A stretch of DNA of 64,000 nt from Bin87 sp965221295 (GTDB lineage Bacteria > Chloroflexota > Dehalococcoidia > Lucifugimonadales > UBA3495), in assembly GCA_965221295.1 (NCBI GenBank), contig OZ244879.1, positions 806,001 to 870,000 on the forward strand. The letters run 5' to 3'. A program made the translations under genes and the position numbers. The notes under the pieces were generated by a model that ran no database searches, was not told where the DNA came from, and saw nothing but the letters and a program-made list of their open reading frames with translations. Of the stretch, positions 1 through 8,910 are shown one piece after another; position 1 is the stretch's first letter, and the number at the start of each line of letters is the position of its first letter.

Positions 1-264
1 GACGATTCGCCGGTGGCGGCCTCCCTGTGCTTCGACTACGACGGCGCGCGCATGTTGTACAACAGCGGGCACGACCCTGAATATCGTTACTACAGCGTGG
101 GGCTGCTCCTGCACTCCCTGTGCCTGCGAGACGCGCTGGAAAGCGGGTATCGTTATTTCGATTTTCTGCGGGGCGACGAGCCGTACAAATACCGGCTGGG
201 CGGAACCGACCACCACCTGTATCACATCAGTTTGCAGCGAACGGACGAGGGCGTCCCCACGTGA
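1..264 (+). CDS. GNAT acetyltransferase, CelD/BcsL-like (C-terminal fragment)
   Basis: Only the last 87 codons are present; the frame is open to the window edge, so the start lies upstream. The fragment has the hallmark end of GNAT proteins of the cellulose-biosynthesis CelD/BcsL type: an LRDALESGYRYFDFLRGDE block followed by PYKYRLGG, where the FDFLRGDEPYKYR motif closes the acyl-CoA fold. Such proteins are thought to acylate sugars or peptides of exported polysaccharides. Its TGA overlaps the GTG start of the next gene (GTGA), so the two are probably translated together, which fits a shared role in glycan or glycolipid modification. Substrate cannot be read from the sequence. Confidence 0.75.
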   Translation, partial: DDSPVAASLCFDYDGARMLYNSGHDPEYRYYSVGLLLHSLCLRDALESGYRYFDFLRGDEPYKYRLGGTDHHLYHISLQRTDEGVPT

Positions 265-1523
265 GCGGCGCGTTCAAGAACCGGATAGCCCTGCTGGCCT
301 ACCACGCCTGTCCGCTTGCGGCGCCCGGCCAAGGCAAGTCTGGCGGCATGAACGTGCACGTTCGGGAGATCGCCAGGGCTCTGGCCGCCCAGGGCGCGCA
401 GGTGGATATCTTCACCCGAAACCACGAGGGCCAAAACTCTGACGCGCCGATAATCGCGGATGGTGTGAACGTAGCGCACATCCCCGCCGGCCCGGCGGAC
501 GCTCCCCTCTCGCAGCAATTCGAGTACCTGCCGGATTTCCTGGATGGAATGCTGTCCTTCCGTACCGACCGACAGGCGGAGTACGACGCCATCCATTCTC
601 ATTACTGGTTGAGCGGTCTGGCGGGTCGTCAATTTGCGTCGGCGGTTGGCGCCCCGCATGTCATGACGTTTCACACCCTGTCGCGAATCAAGATGCAATC
701 GCGCTCCGGGGAACAGGAGCCGGCGATTCGCGAACAGTCAGAAACCGAGATCATCGCTGACTCCGACGGCGTGATCGCCTTCAGCGCGCATGAGCGCGAC
801 TCTATCGTAAAGCTGTACGACGGCAACCCCGATCTGATTCGTCTGGTTCCGTGCGGTGTTGACCTGGAACGCTTTCGCCCCCTGGGTCGCGGCGTATCGC
901 GCCATCAGCTCGGGTTGAATGGCGAAAAGGTGCTGCTCTTTGTTGGTCGCATCGAGGCCCTCAAAGGATTGGACCTTCTGATCCAGACCACCGCGCACCT
1001 GGACGCTGGAGCGGTCAAGGTGCTGGTGGTGGGAGACGACGCCGATGGCAGCGGCGATTTGGGACGCCTGAAAGCCATGGCCAGGGACTTGAACGTGGCC
1101 GAATCGGTGGAGTTTGTCGGCCGGGTGGCGCAGGACCGGCTGCCCTGGTATTACTCGGCCGCGGACGTATGCGTCGTGCCGTCGTATTATGAAAGCTTCG
1201 GGTTGGTTGCGTTGGAAAGCATGGCCTGCGGGACCCCCGTGGTGGCCTCGCGGGTAGGGGGCCTGCCGACCGTGATCCACAACGGCCACACTGGTTATCT
1301 GAAATCGTGGCGCTGCCCGGAGACCTTCGCCAACTCGCTGGAAACGATACTGGTCAACGAGGACCTGCGTAGCAGCATGGGGCGCGCCGCCAGACGACGG
1401 GCCGAAAGCATGAGCTGGGACGCAGTGGCCGGACAACTCCTCAAGATCTACCGGGACCTGTCGGCGGGGTTCTCTGATAGGGGGTGGTGTGATGCCGGGC
1501 CGATTCAGTCGGCGCTCACCTGA
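261..1523 (+). CDS. GT4 family glycosyltransferase (MshA / sucrose-phosphate-synthase-like)
   Basis: A 420-residue retaining glycosyltransferase of the GT-B fold. Near the N terminus is a GKSGGMNVHVREIARAL segment typical of MshA and sucrose-phosphate synthase-like GT4 enzymes, followed by HSHYWLSGLAG. The C-terminal Rossmann half has GRIEALKGLDLLI and the nucleotide-sugar binding EX7E motif in YYESFGLVALESMACGTP. I place the start at GTG 261 because it overlaps the upstream stop (GTGA) and matches the family N terminus; the frame is open further upstream but that stretch is unlike any GT4. Acceptor is unknown: MshA would make a mycothiol precursor, but no other mycothiol gene is seen here, so a polysaccharide or glycolipid role beside the CelD-like gene is equally likely. 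Confidence 0.85.
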   Translation: MSGAFKNRIALLAYHACPLAAPGQGKSGGMNVHVREIARALAAQGAQVDIFTRNHEGQNSDAPIIADGVNVAHIPAGPADAPLSQQFEYLPDFLDGMLSFRTDRQAEYDAIHSHYWLSGLAGRQFASAVGAPHVMTFHTLSRIKMQSRSGEQEPAIREQSETEIIADSDGVIAFSAHERDSIVKLYDGNPDLIRLVPCGVDLERFRPLGRGVSRHQLGLNGEKVLLFVGRIEALKGLDLLIQTTAHLDAGAVKVLVVGDDADGSGDLGRLKAMARDLNVAESVEFVGRVAQDRLPWYYSAADVCVVPSYYESFGLVALESMACGTPVVASRVGGLPTVIHNGHTGYLKSWRCPETFANSLETILVNEDLRSSMGRAARRRAESMSWDAVAGQLLKIYRDLSAGFSDRGWCDAGPIQSALT

Positions 1524-2343
1524 GGGTGGGTCCCCTCAGAATCTTCACGATCGCATCCTCAGGACCGGCAGCCCTCCTCGCCCCAGGATTGGGCGGGCCA
1601 TGGGCCATGTGCAAGGACGCCTGGTCGCTGGCGTGCTGGTTTTCTTGCCGATCTTTGTCACCTACTTCGTCGTCGATTTTTTCTACGGCATCGTAGATTC
1701 TCTGTTGGACCCCTTCATCCGGCAGTTCAACATCCCCTACGGCGCGGGCATCGATATTACTGACGTTGCCGAGGTAATAATAATACTGCTGTTCATTTAC
1801 CTCACCGGATTGCTAATCAGTTGGGCGCTGCCCAAGCTGGTGATCGATCGCGTTCATGACGCCATTGGGCGTGTCCCAGTTATTGGACCCATTTACAGCA
1901 CTACCCGCCATGGGATCGATTTCCTTTCCGAAACGCAGGCCCACCAATATCGCGGCGTAGTGCTCTTGGAGTTTCCCAGGGAGGGAGTTTTGTCCATCGG
2001 ATTGATCACCTCCGCGCTGGGCAAACTGAACGGTTTGGAGGAATACCTTTCGGTGTACGTGCCCACCACGCCGGTGCCCTCATCCGGCTACTTGGTGGTA
2101 GTGCCGGTCAAGCAGGTGATCCCAACTGACATTTCCGTCGACGAGGCCATGCGGATGATAATATCCGGCGGCATATTGGCGGGAGACGTGTTCGCGCAGC
2201 GCGTAATGATGGAAAGCGCGACTTGGCCGGGGCTGGAATGGGGCTGGGGCGGCCGTGGCGGCCAGGGCGCCCAGGCCGCCACCACCGTCGTTCAAACCCG
2301 ACCCGGCGCCGCCCCGGAGCCAACCACCGAGTCCCGGGACTAG
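1492..2343 (+). CDS. DUF502 family membrane protein
   Basis: The product carries two hydrophobic segments near its N terminus, one around LVAGVLVFLPIFVTYFVV and one around VIIILLFIYLTGLLI, then the conserved DUF502 block IPVIGPIYSTTRH-like (here VPVIGPIYSTTRHGIDF) and VLLEFPREGVLSIGLIT. DUF502 proteins are integral membrane proteins of unknown function. The ATG at 1492 has a purine-rich AGGGGGTGG stretch just before it and overlaps the glycosyltransferase by 32 bases; an internal ATG at 1600 would remove a basic 36-residue extension and align better with the short N terminus usual for the family. The last 40 residues are Gly/Ala/Pro-rich low complexity. Confidence 0.8.
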   Translation: MPGRFSRRSPEGGSPQNLHDRILRTGSPPRPRIGRAMGHVQGRLVAGVLVFLPIFVTYFVVDFFYGIVDSLLDPFIRQFNIPYGAGIDITDVAEVIIILLFIYLTGLLISWALPKLVIDRVHDAIGRVPVIGPIYSTTRHGIDFLSETQAHQYRGVVLLEFPREGVLSIGLITSALGKLNGLEEYLSVYVPTTPVPSSGYLVVVPVKQVIPTDISVDEAMRMIISGGILAGDVFAQRVMMESATWPGLEWGWGGRGGQGAQAATTVVQTRPGAAPEPTTESRD

Positions 2344-2517
2344 CGCGACCGTTCCATCATTCCAGAGGGCGCCGGAAACGACATTGCAGATAGGCGGCCA
2401 CCCGCATTCAGTTTTCCTTGACAGGCCAAGGCGTTTATAGCAGAGTATCCGCCAGATTGGCGCGAATCAGGCGGCGCCTCGCCTGCGCGTCGCTGGCTTC
2501 CCAGGAGGATAGGCCAT

Positions 2518-3246
2518 ATGGAAAATACCCCGGAACGGGTACTGGTGATCACGCCCCACGCCGATGACGCGGAGGTGTGGGCCGGCGGGTTGATCGCGAA
2601 ATGGGTCGGCGCGGGAGCGAAAGTCCACTGCGTTCTATGCACGGACGGCAGCAAAGGAACGTCGGATCCGAATGCGAGTGGCGCTGAGCTGGCCGCAACC
2701 CGGACGCGGGAGCAAATGGAAGCGGCCAAAATTCTGGGCATGACCGACGTGGTGACTCTGGGCCGCCCTGACGGGGAATTGGAAGATACGGCCGACTTCC
2801 GCAGGGATTTGGTGCGCCAGATCAGGTTGGTGAAACCCGATGTGGTCCTGACATCCGAGCCTTACCGGCGGAACATGCAGTGGCACCGGGACCATCGCAT
2901 CGCTGGGCAAGTGGCGCTGGACGCGGTTTTCCCCTATGCGAGGGACCACCTCCATTTTGGAGACCTGTTCTCCAACGAAGGGATCGAGCCACACAAGACC
3001 GCCGCCATCATGTTTTGGGGTTCTGAAAATCCCAACGTCTTCGTTGATATTTGCGCCGAAATCGATACCAAGTTGCAGGCCGTTCTGGCCCATCGCACCC
3101 AAACCGGCCAAAGAACGGAAGAGCAGATGCGTGAATTCATCCACGCCAGGGCGCAAGAGGCCGCCGACTTCGGCAATGCGTCCGACGAAGACGCCGCCGG
3201 CCTGACACTGGCTGAGGCCTTCCGTAGGGTAACGTTCCGTACCTGA
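2518..3246 (+). CDS. PIG-L / LmbE family deacetylase
   Basis: A 242-residue metal-dependent N-deacetylase of the LmbE/PIG-L fold. The zinc motif near the N terminus reads TPHADDAE (family PHPDDxE, with Ala for Pro), and the second metal motif is WHRDH at about residue 121 (family HxDH). The family removes N-acetyl from GlcNAc-inositol, mycothiol and bacillithiol intermediates or from other small N-acyl compounds. A strong AGGAGG lies about 8 bases before the ATG. It is 174 bases downstream of the DUF502 gene, so probably a separate unit. Together with the GT4 enzyme at 261 it could suggest a thiol-sugar route, but that is only inference. Confidence 0.88.
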   Translation: MENTPERVLVITPHADDAEVWAGGLIAKWVGAGAKVHCVLCTDGSKGTSDPNASGAELAATRTREQMEAAKILGMTDVVTLGRPDGELEDTADFRRDLVRQIRLVKPDVVLTSEPYRRNMQWHRDHRIAGQVALDAVFPYARDHLHFGDLFSNEGIEPHKTAAIMFWGSENPNVFVDICAEIDTKLQAVLAHRTQTGQRTEEQMREFIHARAQEAADFGNASDEDAAGLTLAEAFRRVTFRT

Positions 3247-3268
3247 GCGCTCCCAGCGTCCCGGGTGG

Positions 3269-4282
3269 TTAGAACAAGTGGCAGGCCGCTTGGTGCGCCG
3301 GAGACAGTTGCCGCAACGCTGGATCTTCCAAGGAACAGTGATCCATCACCACAGGGCAACGTGGGTGGAAGTGGCAACCCGTGGGCGGGTTCAGCGGCGA
3401 GGGAACCTCTCCGGAGATTACCATCTCCTCGCGCTCGATGTCCGGGTGCGACGGCAGCGAGGCGGCGATCAGCGCCTTGGTGTACGGGTGGCTAGGATTG
3501 GCGAACAGCTCCCGAGTTGGGGCCTGTTCCACCATGCGGCCGAGATACATCACGCCCACCTGGTGGCTCATATACCGAACCGTGGCCAGGTTGTGAGCGA
3601 TCAGCAAGAAGCTGACGCCGTATTGGTCCTGCAACTTTCGCAGCAGGTTCATGATTTGCGCGCGTATTGAAACATCCAAGGCGGAAACGGGTTCATCCAG
3701 CACAATCAGCTTGGGGCGTAGCGACAAGGCGCGGGCGATGGCAATTCGTTGCCGCTGGCCTCCGCTGAATTCGTGGGGATAGTATTCGCCCTGGGCTTGG
3801 CGAAGGCCCACGTCGCGCAGCAGCGTTTCCAAGTGTTCCTGCGCCTCGCGCTTCCCCATGGGGTGATTGGTCAGCAGGGGCTCCATGATTATGGACCCCA
3901 CGCGCATCCGGGGGTTCAACGAACTCCAAGGGTCCTGAAACACCGCCTGCACCGAGGCGCGATATTCACGGCGTTCGGCTCCGGTGAACCGGCTGGCATC
4001 CTTGCCGTTGAATCGCATGACGCCATCGCTGGGGGTTTCCACCTGCAGCACCATGCGGGCCGTGGTCGTCTTGCCGCAGCCGGATTCGCCAACCAAGCTG
4101 TACGTTTCGCCTTCCCGAATCCGGAAAGATACGCCGTCCACCGCCTTCACTTCCCCCACCAAGCGGCGCATCAGAACCCCGCGCGTCACGGGGAAGTACT
4201 TGCGAATGTTCTCCAGTTCAATGATTGGGGCGCCACTGCCATTGCCGGCAGAGGCCAAGGAATCCGTAACGGCCTGGGTCAT
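3269..4282 (-). CDS. dppF: Oligopeptide/dipeptide ABC transporter ATP-binding protein (DppF/OppF type)
   Basis: A full-length (337 aa) ABC ATPase with Walker A GESGCGKTTT, signature SGGQRQRIAIARAL, Walker B LIVLDEPVSALD and the C-terminal oligopeptide-family zinc-like cysteine region (CHFHPRCP). The GVLMRRLVGEVKAVDGVSF start is typical of the DppF/OppF member. Its ATG overlaps the stop of dppD by one base (TAATG), so the pair is translationally coupled. Together the two subunits energise import of peptides or nickel-type ligands at the inner face of the membrane. No permease or binding protein is adjacent, so the membrane part must be encoded elsewhere. Confidence 0.93.
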   Translation of the reverse strand: MTQAVTDSLASAGNGSGAPIIELENIRKYFPVTRGVLMRRLVGEVKAVDGVSFRIREGETYSLVGESGCGKTTTARMVLQVETPSDGVMRFNGKDASRFTGAERREYRASVQAVFQDPWSSLNPRMRVGSIIMEPLLTNHPMGKREAQEHLETLLRDVGLRQAQGEYYPHEFSGGQRQRIAIARALSLRPKLIVLDEPVSALDVSIRAQIMNLLRKLQDQYGVSFLLIAHNLATVRYMSHQVGVMYLGRMVEQAPTRELFANPSHPYTKALIAASLPSHPDIEREEMVISGEVPSPLNPPTGCHFHPRCPVVMDHCSLEDPALRQLSPAHQAACHLF

Positions 4283-5295
4283 TAACGGGCCTCCTGGGCG
4301 GCTGGTTGCGGCGTCAATCGCCAGCAGGTTGCGGAATGCCGGTCTCCCACCAACACCGACGGGGGGAACTCCTCAAGGCATTTTTCGAACACATAGGGGC
4401 AACGGTCGGCGAAGGAACATCCCGGTGGCAGGTTATCCAGCGCCGGGGGTTGGCCTTCAATGGAATAAAGGAAATCGATGTCTTCGTCCACGTTGGGGAC
4501 GGAACGCATCAATGCCTCGGTGTATGGATGCTGAGGGTTGTTGAACAGCTCCCGCACATCTGCAATTTCGGCCAGCCTGCCGGCGTACATCACCGCGACG
4601 CGGTCGCACATCTTGGCCACGATGCCGAAGTCGTGCGTGATGAAAATGATGGCCATGCCGGTTTCTTCCTGGAGCTCTTTCAATAGGGCCAGATATTGGT
4701 ACTGAATCGTGGCGTCGAGCGAGGTGGTGGCTTCGTCGGCGATCAGGATGTTAGGCGCGCCAGCGATTGCGATGGCGCCCACCACGCGCTGGCGCATTCC
4801 GCCAGACATTTGGTGCGGAAAGTTGGTGAAGCGGCTGTCGGGCGCCGGTATCTTCACCTTGGAAAGCAGGTCAACCGCGCGTTCCTTCAAGGTGGACCCG
4901 CGCTGATCCTGGTCGTTCTGCCGGAGGGTTTCGATCACCTGGTTGCCTACGGTGTACACGGGGTTCAGCGAAGTCATGGGATCCTGCAAAATCATGCAGA
5001 TTTCCTTCCCGCGAATTTGCCGCATTTCAGCCGCGGATTTCTCCAGCAGGTTCTCTCCCCGGTAGAGTATCTGGGAACCCTCTTCGATTCGGCCGGCGGG
5101 TTGGGGCACTAATCCCATGATGGAAAGCGACGTCATGCTCTTCCCGGAGCCAGACTCGCCCACCACCCCCAGGGTCTCGCCCGGGTAAAGCTCGAAATTT
5201 ACTCCGTCAACTGCCTTGACTACTCCGGTGCGGGTGTGAAAATAAGTGCGGAGGTCCTTGACTTCCAGTATCGGGCCCGTGTCAGCAACAACCAT
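4282..5295 (-). CDS. dppD: Oligopeptide/dipeptide ABC transporter ATP-binding protein (DppD/OppD type)
   Basis: A 337-residue ABC ATPase. Walker A is GESGSGKSMTSLS, the Q-loop region is ICMILQDPMTSLNPVYTVGNQ, the signature is SGGMRQRVVGAIAIAG and Walker B is ILIADEATTSLD. The DPMTSLNP segment and the C-terminal CSFADRCPYVFEKC cluster are characteristic of the DppD/OppD half. A GAGGGGG Shine-Dalgarno precedes the ATG by about 5 bases. It heads a two-gene unit with dppF (one-base overlap). In most operons of this type two permeases and a solute-binding lipoprotein precede; here the upstream neighbour is an unrelated aminotransferase more than 300 bases away. Confidence 0.93.
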   Translation of the reverse strand: MVVADTGPILEVKDLRTYFHTRTGVVKAVDGVNFELYPGETLGVVGESGSGKSMTSLSIMGLVPQPAGRIEEGSQILYRGENLLEKSAAEMRQIRGKEICMILQDPMTSLNPVYTVGNQVIETLRQNDQDQRGSTLKERAVDLLSKVKIPAPDSRFTNFPHQMSGGMRQRVVGAIAIAGAPNILIADEATTSLDATIQYQYLALLKELQEETGMAIIFITHDFGIVAKMCDRVAVMYAGRLAEIADVRELFNNPQHPYTEALMRSVPNVDEDIDFLYSIEGQPPALDNLPPGCSFADRCPYVFEKCLEEFPPSVLVGDRHSATCWRLTPQPAAQEAR

Positions 5296-5610
5296 TTTTC
5301 CCCCTCAACGTGGCGCGTAGCGTAACGGAAACGTGGCGGGTAGGCAAGGGCGGCCACCCTTCCGGTTGCCCATTTTCCGAAATCTGTTATTGCGAGCAGC
5401 GGATTAGGAGATGCCATGCGACGATGCCATGCGGAGATGGCGCCAGCCGCGGTTATGAGCCGGGCCGAAGGCCGTTAATGGTGGTCGTTGAGATTGCCGC
5501 GGCCTGCCGCATCGCAATGATAGTTGAGGAGGCGCCTCGCGACGGTGGATGGAGGGCGCTGCTGGCGGTGGCGCGGATGGGAGGCTCTCGCGGCGATGAG
5601 TGGGTTAGGG
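5296..5610. other. Intergenic gap with a degenerate hairpin-repeat remnant
   Basis: No convincing gene. Around 5388-5400 is TGTTATTGCGAGCAGCGG, a decayed half of the ATTGCGAG repeat that fills other gaps in this window. The rest is GC-rich sequence without clear promoter, terminator or codon structure. Confidence 0.5.
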
Positions 5611-6921
5611 CTAGGCTTGGGCAACCGAGGCGATGGCGTGGTCCAGGATGTCGGCGGCGAGGTCCATCTGGTCCTCGGTGGTGGTGAAAGGCGGCACGAA
5701 GCGAAGTACCGATCCGCGTCGTCGCACACTCATGATGAGGCCGTTGGCGAGGCATATGCGGGCGATGCGTTGGCCTTGTTCGTATGCCGGCTCTCGTGTT
5801 TCGCGGTCGGTGACGAACTCGACGCCCTGGAGCAGGCCACGACCCCGGACGTCTCCGACCAATTCGTGGCGCCCTTGCAACTGCCGCAGGTGGGCTTGCC
5901 AATACCGACCGATTTTGGCGGCAACGTCCACCAAGTTTTCCTCGAGGATGATGTCGAGGCTGGCGATGGCGGCGTTGCAGGTCAGCGGGTCGTTGGAATG
6001 GGAGTGGGCGACCACCAGGCCGGTCTCGGCGACCCGTTCCTCAATCTCATCGCTGGTGATGGCGGCGCTGATGGCGATGCCGCCGCCGAAATGCTTGGAG
6101 ATGGTGAATATGTCGGGCGCCACCCCTTCTTGTTCCGATGCCCACATCGCGCCCAGTTTGGCCAAACCCGTCTGCGCTTCGTCCAAGATCAACAGCATAC
6201 CGCGCCTTTCGCAACGCTGCTTGAGTTCTTGGAGCCAGCCGGGTGGAGGTTCGATGACGCCGCCAGCGCTGAACAGCGGTTCGGTGATGACGGCGGCCAT
6301 GCGGCCGTCGGCCTGGGCGTCGAGCAACTCGAAGCTGGTATCCAGGCAGGTGTAGTCGCAGGCGGCGCGGTTTTGACAGAAGGCGCAGCGGTAGCGATAT
6401 GGGGCGATGATGGGGTAGTTGCCGGGGGCGTAGGGTCCGTATCCCCCATGCCAACCGGAGAAGGTGACGGCGCGGGCCGCGTCGCTCATGCCGTGGAAAC
6501 TGACCACCGGGCTGGCGACCTCGTAGCCGCCGGTGTAGCGTTTGGCGATGGCCATGGCGGCCTCGTTGGAATCGCTACCGGAGGTGAGGAACAAGCTGCG
6601 GTTGAGGCCCGCTGGCGCGATTTCGGCGAGGCGGCTTGCCAGGATGATCTCGCGGTCGTTGAACATCGTCATGTGGCTGTGGATCAGCGACTCGCAGCTT
6701 TCATGGAGCGCCTGGACGATGCGCGGGTGATTGTGGCCCAGGGCGGCGCACATCTGACCGGAATTGAAATCTAGGTATTCCTTGCCGTTGATGTCGCGGA
6801 CGACGGAACCGCGACCCCAAACGAAGATGGGGCCGGTTACCCCGCTGCGGTCCATGCGGCTGCGGAAGCTGTACTTTTGGGCCAGCGCCAGCAGTTCTTC
6901 TTCCGAGTGGTTCATAGCCAT
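5611..6921 (-). CDS. Class-III PLP-dependent aminotransferase (dialkylglycine decarboxylase / GABA-aminotransferase-like)
   Basis: A 436-residue fold-type I PLP enzyme. Cofactor-binding blocks are visible: LTSGSDSNEAAMAIAKRYTG (phosphate cup), LLILDEAQTGLAK (Asp contacting the pyridine N) and TISKHFGGGIAISAA, where the Lys forms the Schiff base. The C terminus carries VRGRGLLQGVEFV, also standard. An insertion around residues 165-195 has four Cys (CAFCQNRAACDYTC), unusual for the family and possibly a metal or redox site. AAGGAAG lies 6 bases before the ATG at 6921; a second ATG two codons on is also possible. Substrate cannot be decided: transamination of an omega-amino or 2-methyl amino acid is most likely. 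Confidence 0.88.
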   Translation of the reverse strand: MAMNHSEEELLALAQKYSFRSRMDRSGVTGPIFVWGRGSVVRDINGKEYLDFNSGQMCAALGHNHPRIVQALHESCESLIHSHMTMFNDREIILASRLAEIAPAGLNRSLFLTSGSDSNEAAMAIAKRYTGGYEVASPVVSFHGMSDAARAVTFSGWHGGYGPYAPGNYPIIAPYRYRCAFCQNRAACDYTCLDTSFELLDAQADGRMAAVITEPLFSAGGVIEPPPGWLQELKQRCERRGMLLILDEAQTGLAKLGAMWASEQEGVAPDIFTISKHFGGGIAISAAITSDEIEERVAETGLVVAHSHSNDPLTCNAAIASLDIILEENLVDVAAKIGRYWQAHLRQLQGRHELVGDVRGRGLLQGVEFVTDRETREPAYEQGQRIARICLANGLIMSVRRRGSVLRFVPPFTTTEDQMDLAADILDHAIASVAQA

Positions 6922-7667
6922 GGTTCACTTCCTTGCGGAGCATTCTAGCCGCCCGGTGTGGACTGTCAACCAATGATATTGCAGGGCTACCGGGATGGGG
7001 TTGTTGGTTGTGGTAGGCGGCATAGTCGGGTCGCGAGCGTTCCTCGTGCTGACAGACAGTCGGTCGCCGCTTGCAGCGACGGCAGGGAGAGGCCTCACGC
7101 GCCCCGCCAGCCGTTCGCCGCGCCTTCGGGACCGCCGCGTTATTCGCGCAACGACATCGGAGATGGGTTCGCGATGACAGGGCACGGCGAGGGCGCGCAG
7201 TCCCCTGCTATCATTGCGAGGGGCGCCAGCGTCGCGGGAATCCCAGCGCCGGGACGAGCTTTCGTCGGCGCTGGGCGAGAGAACGAGCGCGAAGGGCGGC
7301 GCGTTGCGGTCGACAAGATTGCCGCGCTTCGCTCGCAATTACAGTGGCAAAGGGCTCGCAACGACAGTGGGAAACGGTCCGCAATGACAGCAGGAAGGGT
7401 TGGCTGGGAAGGATTCGCAATGGCGGCGGAGCAGCGTTGACAATCACAGTGGGCAAGGGTGGGCAATTGCAAAGGGTGAAGCTCGCCATGCTAGAAAGAC
7501 CCGGCGATGGCAGGTTCCGCCCCGCGAAAGGCGGCGCCAGCCGAAGGTTTGACCACTGACTCCGACAGCGGCGGGTCCGCTCCGCGCTGGGTGGCGCCCG
7601 CTCGCCGGCGTCGGCAGCGCAGGCGCTATTATGGGCGCACCCGAAAAGCAACCGGAGGTTTGAACCG
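6922..7667. repeat. Non-coding gap with degenerate ATTGCGAG hairpin repeats
   Basis: About 750 bases without a credible gene. It holds several decayed members of the ATTGCGAG/CTCGCAAT family, for example CTATCATTGCGAGGGGCG near 7208 and an inverted GATTGCCGCGCTTCGCTCGC element at 7318-7345. Short unit fragments such as CAATGACAG recur at irregular spacing up to about 7450. Translated frames here give only the low-complexity peptides produced by these repeats. Confidence 0.65.
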
Positions 7668-8045
7668 ATGCAGGTAGTACGGATTTACACAGGCGCAGAC
7701 GGCGAGTCTCACATTGAGGACCTGGAGCTTCCCTTCGAGCAGGTGGGCCACGCGATGCGGACGGCTACGCAGGAAGCGACGGGGGTGCAGTTCAGCCGCC
7801 TCAAGCCCACCCAGCTGGTGGACTTTCACACCGCGCCGCGCCGCCAGTACGTCATCACTTTACAGGGACAGGTCGAGATCGGCCTGGGCGACGGAACCAA
7901 GCGAATCTTCAACGTCGGGGACATCGAACTGTGCGAGGATCTGACGGGTCGCGGGCATACCACCCGCAGCGTCGGCGACGTCGACCGCGTTAGCGTTCAG
8001 ATACCCCTGGCCGACCAGACCCCGGGCGGCGGGCTGGGAGTATAA
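7668..8045 (+). CDS. Cupin-like small protein
   Basis: A 125-residue protein that reads as a single cupin barrel: FHTAPRRQYVITLQGQVEIGLGDG resembles cupin motif 1 with the G-x5-H-x-H positions altered, and FNVGDIELCEDLTGRGHTTR resembles motif 2 (PGD then H). Such small cupins bind metal and act as isomerases, dioxygenases or sensors. GGAGG at 7654 with 9-base spacing supports the ATG. It is 43 bases upstream of an alpha/beta hydrolase on the same strand, so the two are likely co-transcribed. Specific reaction unknown. Confidence 0.72.
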   Translation: MQVVRIYTGADGESHIEDLELPFEQVGHAMRTATQEATGVQFSRLKPTQLVDFHTAPRRQYVITLQGQVEIGLGDGTKRIFNVGDIELCEDLTGRGHTTRSVGDVDRVSVQIPLADQTPGGGLGV

Positions 8046-8088
8046 CCATTCACCTTCCCGCCACGTCCAGAACGACACGGAGGTTGCA

Positions 8089-8910
8089 ATGCCCGTCGCT
8101 ACCCTTGCCGACAACCTTGAGATGTACTACGACGACGACAACTTCACCGACCCGTGGCGGGACCCGGCGACGGTGGAAACCGTCGTGTTGCACCACGGCA
8201 ACGCCAAGAATGGCCGGTTGTGGTACGCTTGGCCTCCACTGCTGGCCCGGCAATACCGAGTGATCCGGGTGGATGCCCGCGGGTTCGGACGCTCCACCGT
8301 TCCAGAACCCGGCTACGACTGGTCGTTGGAAGGGTTCGCCGCCGACCTGCGCAACCTGCTGGATTACCTGGAGTTGGACAAGGCGCATCTTATCGGCGAG
8401 ACCATCGGCGGAACCATCGCGCTGGAATTCGCCTACCAATACCCGGAGCGTCTGCACACCGTTACCACCTGTACTTCGCCGTACAACTTCACCGGAGTGG
8501 ACACCTACGGCAACTATCACCAACTGGTGGCAGAGGAAGGCGTGGAGGCCTGGGCTCGCGCCACCGGTGGCCGTCGGGTTAGCGCCGACGCCGCGCCCGG
8601 GCATCACGAGTGGTACATCCAGCAGATGGGGCAGACGGCTCGCCACGTGGTACTGGAGACGCTCGCCTACCTGGGATCTCAGAACCTCACCGACAAGCTA
8701 CCTGCCATTGGCGTTCCGGCGCTGGCCATGGTGGGCGAACTCAGCGAGGGCGACATACCCGAGCGGGCGCAGGGTCAGGCCGACCTGATGCCCAACTGCA
8801 CGCTGGCCCGCATCCCGGGCGTCGGTGGCTACGTCCAGCACTCGGCGCCAGAGCAGTGCGTGTTGGCATGGCAGCAGTTCGTAGGCATGGCGCACGGGCC
8901 GGCCAACTGA
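8089..8910 (+). CDS. Alpha/beta hydrolase fold protein with Thr in the nucleophile elbow
   Basis: A 273-residue alpha/beta hydrolase. The oxyanion-hole segment is VVLHHGNAKNGRLW, followed by YRVIRVDARGFGRST, and the C-terminal GGYVQHSAPEQ provides the catalytic His. The nucleophile elbow reads LIGETIGGTIALEF, so the position normally held by Ser in GxSxG is Thr; the codon is ACC and is clear. The family cleaves esters, lactones, C-C bonds or halides. With Thr at the elbow it may be catalytically altered or inactive. An ACGGAGG Shine-Dalgarno sits just upstream, and it follows the cupin gene closely. Confidence 0.85.
   Translation: MPVATLADNLEMYYDDDNFTDPWRDPATVETVVLHHGNAKNGRLWYAWPPLLARQYRVIRVDARGFGRSTVPEPGYDWSLEGFAADLRNLLDYLELDKAHLIGETIGGTIALEFAYQYPERLHTVTTCTSPYNFTGVDTYGNYHQLVAEEGVEAWARATGGRRVSADAAPGHHEWYIQQMGQTARHVVLETLAYLGSQNLTDKLPAIGVPALAMVGELSEGDIPERAQGQADLMPNCTLARIPGVGGYVQHSAPEQCVLAWQQFVGMAHGPAN

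Noticed and set aside
5524..6774. Long plus-strand open frame opposite the class-III aminotransferase
   Set aside because: It is the antisense shadow of a well-supported gene; no family motif, and Gly/Val-rich composition typical of antisense frames in GC-rich DNA.
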